A stretch of DNA of 64,000 nucleotides from Pseudobdellovibrionaceae bacterium (GCA_020635055.1 JACKAN010000009.1:1-64000); one strand, 5' to 3'. Positions 54,144-63,362 are shown, counted from the first letter of the stretch. Notes: generated by a model from the letters alone, not told the origin. Program-made: numbers and translations.

Positions 54144-55445
54144 ATGACAACAAAACTATTGCCAATAATTAATGAAACCGAAAATATACAAAGGGCCTTC
54201 ATACAAATAATTTCCCCACATCACACGCAAATTTTTCAGATAGATGAACTCAGTGTCTTGGGTAGAGATTACAACTGCCAAATTTTACTAGATGATTCTT
54301 TTGTATCTAATCGCCACGCAAGAATTACCCATAAAGATCGGTCCTATTGCATACAAGATTTACGCAGTCGAAATGGCACCTTTGTAAATGGTACACGTAT
54401 TTTGGAAGCTCAATTAAAGGATAAAGATCGCATTCAAATTGGTAAACAAGAACTGATTTTTTCTTTAGAAATAGAGGAAAAGCCTACGCAATTGGGTCTT
54501 ACTAGTAGAAATAAAACTTGGAACCAACAATTGGAAAACCTACCCCATATGGCACAAAAAGACTTTCCGGTTTTAATTACTGGGGCCTCTGGAACAGGGA
54601 AAGAAATCCTAGCTAAAATGATTCATCGTTATTCACAGCGCAGCTATGGTCCATTTGTAAGTGTTAATTGTTCTGCCTTGAGTGAAAATCTTGTAGAGAG
54701 CGAACTTTTTGGACATATTAAGGGCAGTTTCACGGGTGCTGAACAAAATAGAAAAGGGGCCTTTGAAAGTGCACGGAATGGAACTCTTTTTTTAGATGAA
54801 ATTGGAGATTTGCCCCTCAGCCTACAGCCCAAGTTGCTCCGTGCTTTAGAAAACAGCGAAATCAAACCTGTTGGTAGTGATAGTAGTATTCTTACCGATG
54901 TCCGAATAATAGCTGCGACCCACAATACTTTAAGTCAAAAAGTAAACCAAGAAAAGTTCCGACAGGATCTTTTTTATAGATTGAATGTTCTTAAAATAAC
55001 TCCTCCCCCTTTAAAAGAAAGAATGGAAGATTTTGAAAACTTTTTGTACTTTTTTGGTAAACAATATCGCGTAGCCTTTTCTTTTTCAGCCATTCAACGT
55101 TTAAAAGAACATGAATGGCCAGGAAACATCAGAGAACTCAAAAATTTTGTGGCAAGGGCTTCGGCTTTATATAATAAGACCATAGTTCAAGAAGACTGTC
55201 TCGATCTATTACTAGATAAAAACCTACCTGTTTTAGATTCCATTGAAAAAATAACTACTGAGAATATGAATTTAAAAGATGTAGAGAAAATACTAATTTG
55301 TCGTGCATTAATTAAAAATCATGGCAATCAAAGAAAGTCAGCAAACCAACTGGGCCTACCCAAATCCACACTTAACGATCGCATTAAAAACTACAAAATA
55401 GATATAGATCAATTGCTACAAGAAGGTTCCCGACTAAATTTATGA
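54144..55445 (+). CDS. sigma-54-dependent activator with N-terminal FHA domain
   Basis: An FHA domain (about residues 30-100: SVLGRDYNCQ, SFVSNRHARI, DLRSRNGTFVNG) replaces the usual response-regulator receiver. The AAA+ domain (about 130-350) has Walker A (GASGTGKE), a sigma-54 contact loop reading GSFTGA instead of GAFTGA, and Walker B (GTLFLDEIGD). A Fis-type HTH ends the protein (NQRKSANQLGLPKSTLNDRIK). ATG 54144 has AAAGG upstream. Such FHA activators respond to Ser/Thr phosphorylation. The stop codon lies in copy 2 of a 29-bp repeat. Confidence 0.94.
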   Translation: MTTKLLPIINETENIQRAFIQIISPHHTQIFQIDELSVLGRDYNCQILLDDSFVSNRHARITHKDRSYCIQDLRSRNGTFVNGTRILEAQLKDKDRIQIGKQELIFSLEIEEKPTQLGLTSRNKTWNQQLENLPHMAQKDFPVLITGASGTGKEILAKMIHRYSQRSYGPFVSVNCSALSENLVESELFGHIKGSFTGAEQNRKGAFESARNGTLFLDEIGDLPLSLQPKLLRALENSEIKPVGSDSSILTDVRIIAATHNTLSQKVNQEKFRQDLFYRLNVLKITPPPLKERMEDFENFLYFFGKQYRVAFSFSAIQRLKEHEWPGNIRELKNFVARASALYNKTIVQEDCLDLLLDKNLPVLDSIEKITTENMNLKDVEKILICRALIKNHGNQRKSANQLGLPKSTLNDRIKNYKIDIDQLLQEGSRLNL

Positions 55446-55452
55446 TATGCAC
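55424..55452. repeat. 29-bp dispersed repeat, copy 2
   Basis: This copy overlaps the last codons and stop of the sigma-54 activator gene and matches copy 1 at 47077-47105 at 25 of 29 positions. In copy 2 the sequence codes for the GSRLNL terminus. Confidence 0.6.
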
Positions 55453-55535
55453 ATGGTCAATAGGTTCATATATTTAAATTTAAATAATAAAGTAAACTAC
55501 TTTTCCAAGACCTTGCCACAATTATGAGAAGCTAT

Positions 55536-55685
55536 CTAGGTTTCCAAGATGATCTCATAATCCCTTACTGTGGATGGGTCGACATTACCATTTTCTAGAA
55601 CTGGTGAAGTTAATCTTGAAAGATGTTTTTCAGACACATCTAGTCCATTTAATTTTGCTTTTTTAAAACGATCTGTAGTTTTGTT
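55536..55685 (-). pseudogene. possible gene remnant, 49 codons without a start
   Basis: In the gap 55446-55693 an open frame on the minus strand encodes about 49 residues of normal-looking composition (for example NGLDVSEKHLSRLTSP and DPSTVRDYEIILE), starting just after an in-frame TGA at 55686-55688 and ending at TAG 55536-55538. It has no ATG; the first GTG lies well inside it. It could be the end of a decayed gene or chance. No family is recognised. Confidence 0.3.
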
Positions 55686-55693
55686 TCAATATA

Positions 55694-56368
55694 TTAGTTT
55701 TGAATTCCACTACATTTTAATTTTTTATCTTTGACACTTATTAAAACAGCTTGGATATTTCTAGTTTCAGTCATTTGAAATTCAACGCTCTGATCAAAAT
55801 AAGATCTAAATATTCCACCTGTAAAATAATGCCACCCTTCTGTTAAAGTTGCCCATCCCATTTCCCCTTCTGGACTTCCTCCGCTCTCTTTATTTATATA
55901 TTCTTCATATGTATAATATCCTCGTTGATGTAATTTTCTTGCACTCACAGGAAACAGCGACTGTGAAATCCTAAGGGTTTTTCCATTGTTAACAAGTTTC
56001 TCTTTTTCAGACTCAACAAAGTGTTCACTTAAAAAAGAAAGCTTATTGTTTGAAGCTGTGATAACACTGACATCTAAGCTCAAAACAGCCCATTTTTTAC
56101 CATCTTGTTCACGAAGTTGTTTTTTCGATTCTATTTCAACTAAACAGCCTTCACCAACTAATTCTACAGTATTCTTGTTATCTGAAAAAACCCTTATATC
56201 CCTATCCATAAATGAAACATTGTTATCATTCATACCCATCAAGTTACGAACTTCTTGTATACCTTGCTCAGATTGAGTAGTTTCAGAAAACTTCAATGAT
56301 TCTTCACCGAATGCAATATTCAAATGAATAAGAACTAATATTAAAATTGTAATATGATTATTTTTCAT
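55694..56368 (-). CDS. secreted hypothetical protein, 224 aa
   Basis: A signal peptide ends near AFG-E (about residue 21). The mature protein is rich in Glu, Lys and Ser, with a few aromatic clusters such as GWHYFTGGIFRSYFDQ, and two Cys. It looks soluble and mixed alpha/beta. No family or motif is recognised. The gene is isolated, with 160-250 bp gaps on both sides and no operon partner. Confidence 0.78.
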   Translation of the reverse strand: MKNNHITILILVLIHLNIAFGEESLKFSETTQSEQGIQEVRNLMGMNDNNVSFMDRDIRVFSDNKNTVELVGEGCLVEIESKKQLREQDGKKWAVLSLDVSVITASNNKLSFLSEHFVESEKEKLVNNGKTLRISQSLFPVSARKLHQRGYYTYEEYINKESGGSPEGEMGWATLTEGWHYFTGGIFRSYFDQSVEFQMTETRNIQAVLISVKDKKLKCSGIQN

Positions 56369-56528
56369 GCTTTTTTAACCTCTCAGTTTTATTACTAATA
56401 ATGAAAATTGACTCTGTGTTGGTACAGCTAGGTGATTAAAGTTGATTAGTATAATCTCATTTTTTTAAATAGTAATTAATAATACATTGAAAAGATTCTA
56501 TGGTTTATTAAACTTAAGCCTTAGAGGT

Positions 56529-57497
56529 TTAGGGTTTAAGTATCATTGTTTTTTGGTATACTTTATTAACTCGGCCTTGATTGAGAACATCGTTGATTAC
56601 AGATCTCACTTGTGACTTCATCTTTATAACACCAGCATGGGAAGTTAACTCCCTATAAGTAAACTCCTCTACAGCCCTTTGCACGACATCTAACACTTGT
56701 TTTTCTCTATCTTTAATTTCAATAGCTGTTTCTTTGGAATCTAATTCCACAAAAAATTCTATGGCTGCCATAGGTGTTGAATGGATATTTTCTCTTTTTA
56801 AATTAACAACTAACTTATCTAATTGAACAATATGTTCTGGCTGAGGAAAGGCTCGATACAAATATTTAAACTCTGCTTTTTCTGGTAAGACCTCTACTTT
56901 ATCGGCTACTAATTCTAAAGATGTATAAAGTGGTTCGTTGAAAGATGGAATCCAACTCATTTTAAAACTTACATATACTATTGCTCCTACTAAAATTGTG
57001 AAAAAGATAGTGCTGTAAATCCCTGTTTTTTTCTTTTTTGGAAGGGCATTGTATTTGTCCGACTGTTTTTTTAAATAACCAAAAACACTTTTAGAAAGTG
57101 AATTTAATTGCTTCCACTTTGTTTTTGCAAAACCAGGAAACTCATTTTTAAACCAAAAAAATGTGTTTACACAAGAATTTTTTATTTTGATAGCTTGTGC
57201 ACTAAAATAATTTGCTGTTTTTTTCTTAAATTCGATGAATGGATTAATAAATTTATTTAATTTTGAGTTTGTTTTAAGGAAATTGAGCTTACTGGATTCT
57301 TCGGATTTCTCGTCTGGCTCTTCAAACTCAGACAGCTCCACATTGGCATGTCTTAGTTCTTCATCTTCTGATATTTTTTTCATTTCCTGACTGAAATCAG
57401 GATCTTCATCAGCTAAAAGCGAATCCAAATCATCTAAGGAAATAACTCCGTCATCTTCTTTAACCTCTTGGTCTTCTGGATTCATATTTTCAGTCAT
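56529..57497 (-). CDS. FliL-like membrane protein with a long acidic N-terminal region
   Basis: The C-terminal 120 residues (about 200-322) look like the FliL domain: HIVQLDKLVVNLKRENIHS and the ending GRVNKVYQKTMIL match its start and end pattern. One transmembrane helix lies at about 165-183. In front of it is a cytoplasmic stretch of about 160 residues, first very acidic (residues 1-65), then basic and aromatic. Typical FliL is about 160 aa, so this is twice the length. No flagellar gene is nearby, so a motor- or stator-related role is inference. Confidence 0.75.
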   Translation of the reverse strand: MTENMNPEDQEVKEDDGVISLDDLDSLLADEDPDFSQEMKKISEDEELRHANVELSEFEEPDEKSEESSKLNFLKTNSKLNKFINPFIEFKKKTANYFSAQAIKIKNSCVNTFFWFKNEFPGFAKTKWKQLNSLSKSVFGYLKKQSDKYNALPKKKKTGIYSTIFFTILVGAIVYVSFKMSWIPSFNEPLYTSLELVADKVEVLPEKAEFKYLYRAFPQPEHIVQLDKLVVNLKRENIHSTPMAAIEFFVELDSKETAIEIKDREKQVLDVVQRAVEEFTYRELTSHAGVIKMKSQVRSVINDVLNQGRVNKVYQKTMILKP

Positions 57498-57572
57498 TTC
57501 TATATCATAGAATAACTGGACTTTAAAATCAGCGTATTATTCCGAAACATTAGTGAAAGGAGGATTTCAAGA

Positions 57573-58217
57573 ATGAAATTCATGACTTTAGTCCTATTTG
57601 CAGTGGTTCTTTCGGCCTGTTCCATACTCCAAAGACACCAAGGTAGTGGTTATGCTGACTACGAAAGCTCTCTTACCGAATCCAATGTAAAAGAATACTA
57701 TAACGACAAGAAAAACTATAAGAAAAGCCAAGCATTGGAAGAGATGGGTTATGAATCTGATAGACCCCTTTCCGAAGCCGAGGCTAAAGATTTACAACTT
57801 AGACTTTATTTAAATCGTTTAGAAGATAAGCTGGTAACAGAAAAAGAGAGAAAACAATATTATCAATACAAACCCATGATGAAAAATGATTCACAAAGAA
57901 TTCGTTTTTTGCTTTTACCAAATGTGGAAGCGAGGGAAAGATTGGCTCAACAATACAATTTGATAGGAAAGTATAATGACTTTGACGACAGCACACTGTC
58001 TCTTATCGAAGCCAATGATGTTGCTGTAGGTATGAATCCTCAAGCTGTTAGAGAAAGTTGGGGCGACCCCGATAGTGTAGAATTCGCAGGAAAAGAACTC
58101 TATGGAAACCAAGCCTGGAGATACACCAAAATGGTATCCTCTCATGATGGATATAAAAAAGAAGTCAGAATAATTTATTTTGAATCAGGAAGAGTCATTG
58201 GTTGGGAATCACTTTAA
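57573..58217 (+). CDS. putative lipoprotein, 214 aa
   Basis: The signal ends in the lipobox LSAC (Cys at about residue 16), followed by Ser, which favours the outer membrane under the enteric rule. The mature part is rich in charged residues and Tyr. It has a helical N-terminal half and a beta-rich C-terminal half; GMNPQAVRESWGDPDSV and GNQAWRYTKMV resemble the small lipoprotein domains of the SmpA/OmlA fold. AGGAGG precedes the ATG. It is convergent with polA, 3 bp apart. Confidence 0.83.
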   Translation: MKFMTLVLFAVVLSACSILQRHQGSGYADYESSLTESNVKEYYNDKKNYKKSQALEEMGYESDRPLSEAEAKDLQLRLYLNRLEDKLVTEKERKQYYQYKPMMKNDSQRIRFLLLPNVEARERLAQQYNLIGKYNDFDDSTLSLIEANDVAVGMNPQAVRESWGDPDSVEFAGKELYGNQAWRYTKMVSSHDGYKKEVRIIYFESGRVIGWESL

Positions 58218-58220
58218 TAA

Positions 58221-60770
58221 TTAAGCATGAGCGTCTTCCCAATTAACTCCCCATGCGATATTGGCTTTTAATGGCACTTTTAATTTCTCAACATTTTCCA
58301 ATATAATTTTAATTTCCTGTGCTTTTTCCACGACCTCATCTTCTGCCACTTCAAACAAAAGTTCATCATGAACTTGCAATAGAATCTTACAATCTAAATT
58401 TTCATAGACTAAAATCATAGCTTTTTTCATTAAATCACTGGCTGTTCCTTGAATCGGTGCATTTATAGCTGCCCTTTCGGCAAAACTTCTTAAGTTTCCA
58501 TTTTTGCTATTAATATCTTTAAGAAATCGCTTTCTACCGTAAATAGTAGATACAAAGCCTTGTTTGCGGGCCAACTCAATAGTTTGATCCATAAATGTTT
58601 TCACATTTTTAAATTTTTCAAAATAGCTATCGATAATGGTTTTAGCTTCGCCGCGAGGAATATTTAATGATTCCGCTAAACCGAAAGCACCCTGTCCATA
58701 GGCTATGCCAAAGTTTACGGCTTTTGCGCGACGGCGCAACTCTGAATCGACTAGCTCTATTGGGACATTAAAAATTTCGCTGGCAGTGGCGGCATGAATA
58801 TCTAAATCGTTTTGAAATGCATTGTGCAAAGCTGGGTCTTCTGAAACATGGGCTAAAATTCTTAACTCAATTTGAGAGTAATCAATGGACAGCAATACGT
58901 TACCAGGATCTGCAATAAAGGCCCTTCGTACTTTCCTACCCTGATCTGTTCTGATTGGTATGTTTTGCAAATTGGGATTAACACTGCTCAATCTTCCAGT
59001 AGTTGTTGTAGCTTGTCGAAAGGTGGAGTGAATGCGATGATCTTCTGGGCTTATCATTTCTGGTAAAGCATCCACATAGGTAGAACTTAATTTTGTGTAC
59101 TCTCTATACTCAATGACTTTTTGACATATGGGGTGTTGGTTTGCCAGTTTCTCAAGAACTTCCACATTTGTCGAATAGCCTGTCTTTGTTTTTTTAATTG
59201 TTGGTAGGCCCAATTTTTCAAACAAAATATGACCCAATTGTTTGGGGCTCGAAACATTAAAAGCTTCTCCAGCATATCCATGAATTTCTTTCTCGAGGCT
59301 TTGAATTTCAATATGCAGGCTTTCACTTTGATTTTTTAATTCTTTCAAATCTATGGCAATGCCCGTTTCTTCCATTTCAAACAGTACGGGTACAAGTGGC
59401 AACTCAATTTCGTTTAAGACTTGTTCTCCCTGAGTTTCTTGCAGGCGCTCCAAAACAGAGGGCAACAACTCCAAATAACATTTATAGATTTCTTGTCCAC
59501 CGGCTAAGTCAGGCATCTTTTTACCTAAATATTGCTCATACACTTGAGCCATAGACTCTACGGATGCAGAGCTTGCTACATAAGCCGCTAACATTAAGTC
59601 GAAACTAGGTTTAATAGGAGGTTTAAGGTGAATATTCCGCCAAACACTTTTAAGATCAAAGCCACTCCACTGAAGTTTTTTCTTGCCTAAAACCTTGCCT
59701 ATATTTTTGTCATCTGGCAATGACCATAAGTTTGACCCTGTAACCAAGTAAAGGCCACGTTCACCTTTTATTGCGACAACTTCACTATAGGGTTCTATGG
59801 ATTTATCTAAGGCTTCTACTGTAGCTGTTTTTTCTTCTTCAAATACTAGGGTATCTTTTATTGGTTTAACTAGTTTTAGTTTTCTTGTTTCTTTATTTAT
59901 TTCTGGTAAATCTTGTGAGTTTTCACCAATTAGTGTTTTTTCAAAGTTTTTAAAACTCAATTCACTAAGAATTTCATGTAGCTTATTTTTATTGATTGAT
60001 TTTAACTTAAGATCTTCCAATGTAATATCAAAGTTAATATCTTTATTTATTGTAACAAGTTCTTTAGATAAATAGGCATTTTCTTTATTTTCGGCGAGTT
60101 TTGACTTCAATGATTTACCAGAAATTTTATCTAAATTATCGTAGATATTATCTAAGGATTTAAATTCAGCTAAAAGTTTTTGAGCCCCTTTGGGACCAAT
60201 GCCTCTGACTCCAGGAATATTATCACTACTGTCTCCCACTAAGGCCAAATAATCTATCATTTGATTTGGGTTGATGCCCCACTTTTCAATTACACCTTTA
60301 ACATCATACTTTTTGTCTTTCATAGTATCGTACATCATCGTAAAATTATCGACGAGTTGAGCGAAATCTTTATCACCACTTACAATTATAACATTTAACT
60401 GATTCTTCCGTCCCAATTGTGCCAAACTTCCAATGACATCATCTGCTTCAAAGCCCTCTTTATCGAAACGTGGAATACCCAAAACATCCGTTAATTTTTT
60501 TAAATATGGAACTTGCGGGACTAGGTCCTCCGGCATTTCACTGCGATTGGCTTTGTATTCAGTAAACAAATCGCTGCGAAATGATTTTTCTTTTCGATCA
60601 AAACAAAAAGCCAAATAATCAGGTTTAATTTCTCTGATAAGTTTTATAACCATATTCATAAAACCATAAAGAGCATTTGTTGGAAGGCCTTCTTTATTTG
60701 TTAATGGGGGAATAGCATAAAATGCACGAAAGAAAAAAGAACTGACATCAACTAGATAGAGTTTTTTCAC
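58221..60770 (-). CDS. polA: DNA polymerase I, proofreading domain apparently inactive
   Basis: PolA fills gaps and removes RNA primers. The 5-prime nuclease domain (about 1-290) is complete: VDVSSFFFRAFYA, YKANRSEMPE, EADDVIG, VSGDKDFAQ, GDSSDNIPGVRGIGPKG. The polymerase domain has motif A (SIDYSQIELRILAH), motif B (RRRAKAVNFGIAYGQ) and motif C (LLQVHDELLF). The middle 3-prime exonuclease domain (about 310-460) lacks the DxE pair; the site reads VVAIKGERG. FDLMLAAYV keeps one Asp, and the DADVT-like motif is absent. The length (849 aa) is shorter than E. coli (928 aa). Confidence 0.96.
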   Translation of the reverse strand: MKKLYLVDVSSFFFRAFYAIPPLTNKEGLPTNALYGFMNMVIKLIREIKPDYLAFCFDRKEKSFRSDLFTEYKANRSEMPEDLVPQVPYLKKLTDVLGIPRFDKEGFEADDVIGSLAQLGRKNQLNVIIVSGDKDFAQLVDNFTMMYDTMKDKKYDVKGVIEKWGINPNQMIDYLALVGDSSDNIPGVRGIGPKGAQKLLAEFKSLDNIYDNLDKISGKSLKSKLAENKENAYLSKELVTINKDINFDITLEDLKLKSINKNKLHEILSELSFKNFEKTLIGENSQDLPEINKETRKLKLVKPIKDTLVFEEEKTATVEALDKSIEPYSEVVAIKGERGLYLVTGSNLWSLPDDKNIGKVLGKKKLQWSGFDLKSVWRNIHLKPPIKPSFDLMLAAYVASSASVESMAQVYEQYLGKKMPDLAGGQEIYKCYLELLPSVLERLQETQGEQVLNEIELPLVPVLFEMEETGIAIDLKELKNQSESLHIEIQSLEKEIHGYAGEAFNVSSPKQLGHILFEKLGLPTIKKTKTGYSTNVEVLEKLANQHPICQKVIEYREYTKLSSTYVDALPEMISPEDHRIHSTFRQATTTTGRLSSVNPNLQNIPIRTDQGRKVRRAFIADPGNVLLSIDYSQIELRILAHVSEDPALHNAFQNDLDIHAATASEIFNVPIELVDSELRRRAKAVNFGIAYGQGAFGLAESLNIPRGEAKTIIDSYFEKFKNVKTFMDQTIELARKQGFVSTIYGRKRFLKDINSKNGNLRSFAERAAINAPIQGTASDLMKKAMILVYENLDCKILLQVHDELLFEVAEDEVVEKAQEIKIILENVEKLKVPLKANIAWGVNWEDAHA

Positions 60771-60775
60771 AGTTA

Positions 60776-61057
60776 CTATTTCTCTATTTCATTAATTTCA
60801 TTTTGCGAAATTTGATCTAATCCGTGGTCTTTAAGCAAATTGTCAATTTTAGCTTGAACTCTCAACTCGGAACAGCACTCTAATTGCTGTTGTTCAAATT
60901 GATCCAATAAAGCTAAAATTTCCTTGGAGGGAAAGCTCTTCTCGATCTCCCATTCCATGATGATACTACTACTGCTATCTAATCTTCTAGCCAAATCATT
61001 GAGACTCCAACTCATTTTACGTCTTAAATCTCTGATTCGTTTTCCATCCCAATTCAC
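60776..61057 (-). CDS. XRE-type helix-turn-helix protein, 93 aa
   Basis: Residues about 8-45 form an HTH of the Xre/Cro type (IRDLRRKMSWSLNDLARRLDSSSSIIMEWE). The rest is an acidic, helical tail (LDQFEQQQLECCSEL) that may dimerise. It starts at GTG 61057 with GGAG nine bases upstream and ends 6 bp before polA on the same strand. The DNA target is unknown. It may regulate the polA-linked operon or act elsewhere. Confidence 0.85.
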   Translation of the reverse strand: MNWDGKRIRDLRRKMSWSLNDLARRLDSSSSIIMEWEIEKSFPSKEILALLDQFEQQQLECCSELRVQAKIDNLLKDHGLDQISQNEINEIEK

Positions 61058-61075
61058 ACTTTCAACTCCAAAAAG

Positions 61076-61282
61076 CTAAGGGTAGGTTCTTACGTTGGAA
61101 GCCTCCCAGCCTATTCTTGTTTCAAACAGGTCGTAATAGACTACAGATCCCCCTGTTAGATGTTTTTTTGTATCAGGGTCTACAATTGATGTATAGTGAA
61201 AATAAATCTCCCTACCCTCATAATCTCCTATGTAACCGAAACCACTATTGGTATTAAACCACATGACTCGCCCAGAATTCAT
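61076..61282 (-). CDS. cold-shock-domain-like protein, 68 aa, divergent
   Basis: The fold pattern of a CspA-type RNA/DNA-binding barrel is present: GRVMWFNTNSGFGYIGDY (RNP1-like GFGYI) and EIYFHYTSI (RNP2-like). The last strand ends in ASNV. Several usual residues differ, notably the extra acidic DYEGRE loop, and the sequence is not a canonical CspA. It is 68 aa, the usual size. The gene sits 18 bp before the HTH gene on the same strand, so the pair may be co-transcribed. RNA chaperone function is inferred. Confidence 0.82.
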   Translation of the reverse strand: MNSGRVMWFNTNSGFGYIGDYEGREIYFHYTSIVDPDTKKHLTGGSVVYYDLFETRIGWEASNVRTYP

Positions 61283-61308
61283 ACATGAACTCCTTTCTAG
61301 TTAAGTTT

Positions 61309-61623
61309 TTATTCAGAATCAGAGAAAACGAATATTAAATCTCCCTCCTCTGCGTAATCGAGTTGATTTCTGACCTCCAACTCTAAATAATTGGGATCTG
61401 AAACACGCTCTATCTTAGCGTTTAAAACCCCAGTATCTTGTTTAATCTTATTTATTTTAGATAAAAGTAAACTTTGGTCTCTGTGAAGACTCCAGACTTG
61501 AAACAGCCCCCCCTGAATTAACAAACTAAACAGGGCAAAACTCAGACATGCAAAAAAAACCTTTTTCGGTTGATGCAAGATGTCGTGAATCCAGGTGAAT
61601 AATTTTACTAATAATCGACTCAC
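61309..61623 (-). CDS. ftsB: cell division protein FtsB-like (DivIC family)
   Basis: FtsB bridges FtsL and FtsQ in the divisome. The 104-aa protein has a short basic cytoplasmic tail, one membrane helix (about residues 20-42), a coiled coil (about 48-75; LLLSKINKIKQDTGVLNAKIE) and the C-terminal LELEVRNQLDYAEEGDLIFVF pattern, which is typical of the family. It is the first of a row FtsB, cold-shock, HTH, polA on the minus strand. Confidence 0.85.
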   Translation of the reverse strand: MSRLLVKLFTWIHDILHQPKKVFFACLSFALFSLLIQGGLFQVWSLHRDQSLLLSKINKIKQDTGVLNAKIERVSDPNYLELEVRNQLDYAEEGDLIFVFSDSE

Positions 61624-61754
61624 ACTCTTATCATAGCTAATAAGTCAGCCTTTCCGCAAGGGGCAGCTATCAATTTAAGGAATACTCGAAATACAAAGTA
61701 AAAACCTAGACCTTTGTTGAGTCCAGTAGGCTATCTAAGCTACAATTTTAGCTA

Positions 61755-63362
61755 GTGGAAAATCTATTGCGAACATTTCAGGGTAAATATTTCGATGAGG
61801 CTAAAATTGGTTTTTCCAATTTCCAGGATCTAATAGATTCACAATCAAATAATCAAAATACTTTTATAATAAATTATGAAAACCCACATGAAAAAAAGGA
61901 AATTACATATTCCATTTTTGTTAACCAATGTAAATTTTTAGCAATTCAATTATCAAAAAAATATTCATTGAAGCCTAGCACCCCTGTTATGGTTTGCTTT
62001 GAAAACAGCATTGATCAGTTAATTGTTTATGGGGCTTTGCTTTATCTAAACATCCCTTTAGTTCCTGTAGACCCCCATGAATTGAAGGATTATTATCTAG
62101 AGATTCAAAAAGATTGCAAAGCTAGTTTAATAATTTCTAAAAATGAAAACTCACAGTTCCCTAGCACACTACATAATCACTACTTTCAATATTCAAATTT
62201 AAATTCTCCTATTACAAAAGAAGACTTAAAGACTCACATTCAAACCAAAAAAGATCCCAAATCTTTGGCTGCAATATTTTACTCCTCTGGAACTACTGGC
62301 AAACCCAAAGGCAGTTGTCTTACACAAGCTCAGATTTTTGCCAATGCCGAGGGTGTTAAAAGGACACATAATTTTAGTTCTAAATTGCACCATTTTACTG
62401 CATTGCCATTACACCATGTAAATGCTTTTAATTTTTCTTTTATTGGTTGTTTGTATTCATCCGCTCGATTGGTTTTATGTAGAGCTTTTTTTCAAACTAC
62501 TTTTTGGCAAATATTAAAAAGTGAAAAAATAAATATCGCGAGCCTTGTACCTTCCATTATAAAGCTTTTATCAAAAGATCCCAGAGAAAATCCTTTTGAA
62601 TCCAAATCCACAGATTTAAAGTACTTTGTTACAGCCGCAGCGCCTTTAATGCCAAAAGATTTTCAGGATTTTTATGGTCGTTACAAAATTAAAATCTTAC
62701 AGTCTTATGGCCTTTCAGAAGCGGTTAACTTTAGTCTTTGCAATCCTACAAACTTGAGTACCGAGGAATATGAAGGCTTATTTCTGAATCAACATCAATT
62801 GCCTGTGGGACAAGCTTTCTGGGGGAATGATGTAGAATTATTAGATGAAAATGACAACATTATTCCTACAGAAAACACTGCTGGCGAATTGTCTGTGCGT
62901 GGTTGGAACATTATGCAGGAGTATTTAAACCAGCCGGACCTTACTAAAGAAATTTTTAAAAACGATTGGCTACATACTGGCGACATTGCTTATTTTAAAA
63001 ATTTTAAGGGTAAAAAACTTTTTTATATTTCTGGCAGAAAAAAGGAAATCATCAAACGCAACGGCATTACCCTTGTTCTTGCTGAAATAGATCAGAGGCT
63101 AACTCAATTTCTTTCTTTTGAATTTTGCTGTGTAGGTTTTGAAAATGATTTTACTGGTGAGGAAATAGGTTTATTTATTCCAAAAAGTGACGCCAAAATA
63201 GATGAACAGCAACTATTAGACAAATGTAAAGAATGGCTTCCTATAAACAAAAGACCCAAAGCCATTGTCCGTGGAGAATCCATACCTAAAACCTCAACGG
63301 GAAAAATTAAACGAAAAGAGCTCTCAAAATTATTCCACCAATACAAATCTTCAAAGTTCTAA
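61755..63362 (+). CDS. AMP-forming acyl-CoA synthetase/ligase family protein
   Basis: This ANL-superfamily enzyme activates a carboxylic acid with ATP. The P-loop-like motif is FYSSGTTGKPKGS (about residue 177). A5-like LQSYGLSEAVNFS and GWNIMQEYLNQPDLTKEIF with WLHTGDIAYF (A7) follow. The hinge is SGRKKEIIKRNGI (A8), and the catalytic lysine lies in PKTSTGKIKRKEL (A10). The 535-aa length is normal. The start is GTG 61755, without a clear ribosome binding site. The substrate cannot be told; there is no adjacent carrier protein. A single gene, convergent with the cupin gene. Confidence 0.93.
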   Translation: MENLLRTFQGKYFDEAKIGFSNFQDLIDSQSNNQNTFIINYENPHEKKEITYSIFVNQCKFLAIQLSKKYSLKPSTPVMVCFENSIDQLIVYGALLYLNIPLVPVDPHELKDYYLEIQKDCKASLIISKNENSQFPSTLHNHYFQYSNLNSPITKEDLKTHIQTKKDPKSLAAIFYSSGTTGKPKGSCLTQAQIFANAEGVKRTHNFSSKLHHFTALPLHHVNAFNFSFIGCLYSSARLVLCRAFFQTTFWQILKSEKINIASLVPSIIKLLSKDPRENPFESKSTDLKYFVTAAAPLMPKDFQDFYGRYKIKILQSYGLSEAVNFSLCNPTNLSTEEYEGLFLNQHQLPVGQAFWGNDVELLDENDNIIPTENTAGELSVRGWNIMQEYLNQPDLTKEIFKNDWLHTGDIAYFKNFKGKKLFYISGRKKEIIKRNGITLVLAEIDQRLTQFLSFEFCCVGFENDFTGEEIGLFIPKSDAKIDEQQLLDKCKEWLPINKRPKAIVRGESIPKTSTGKIKRKELSKLFHQYKSSKF

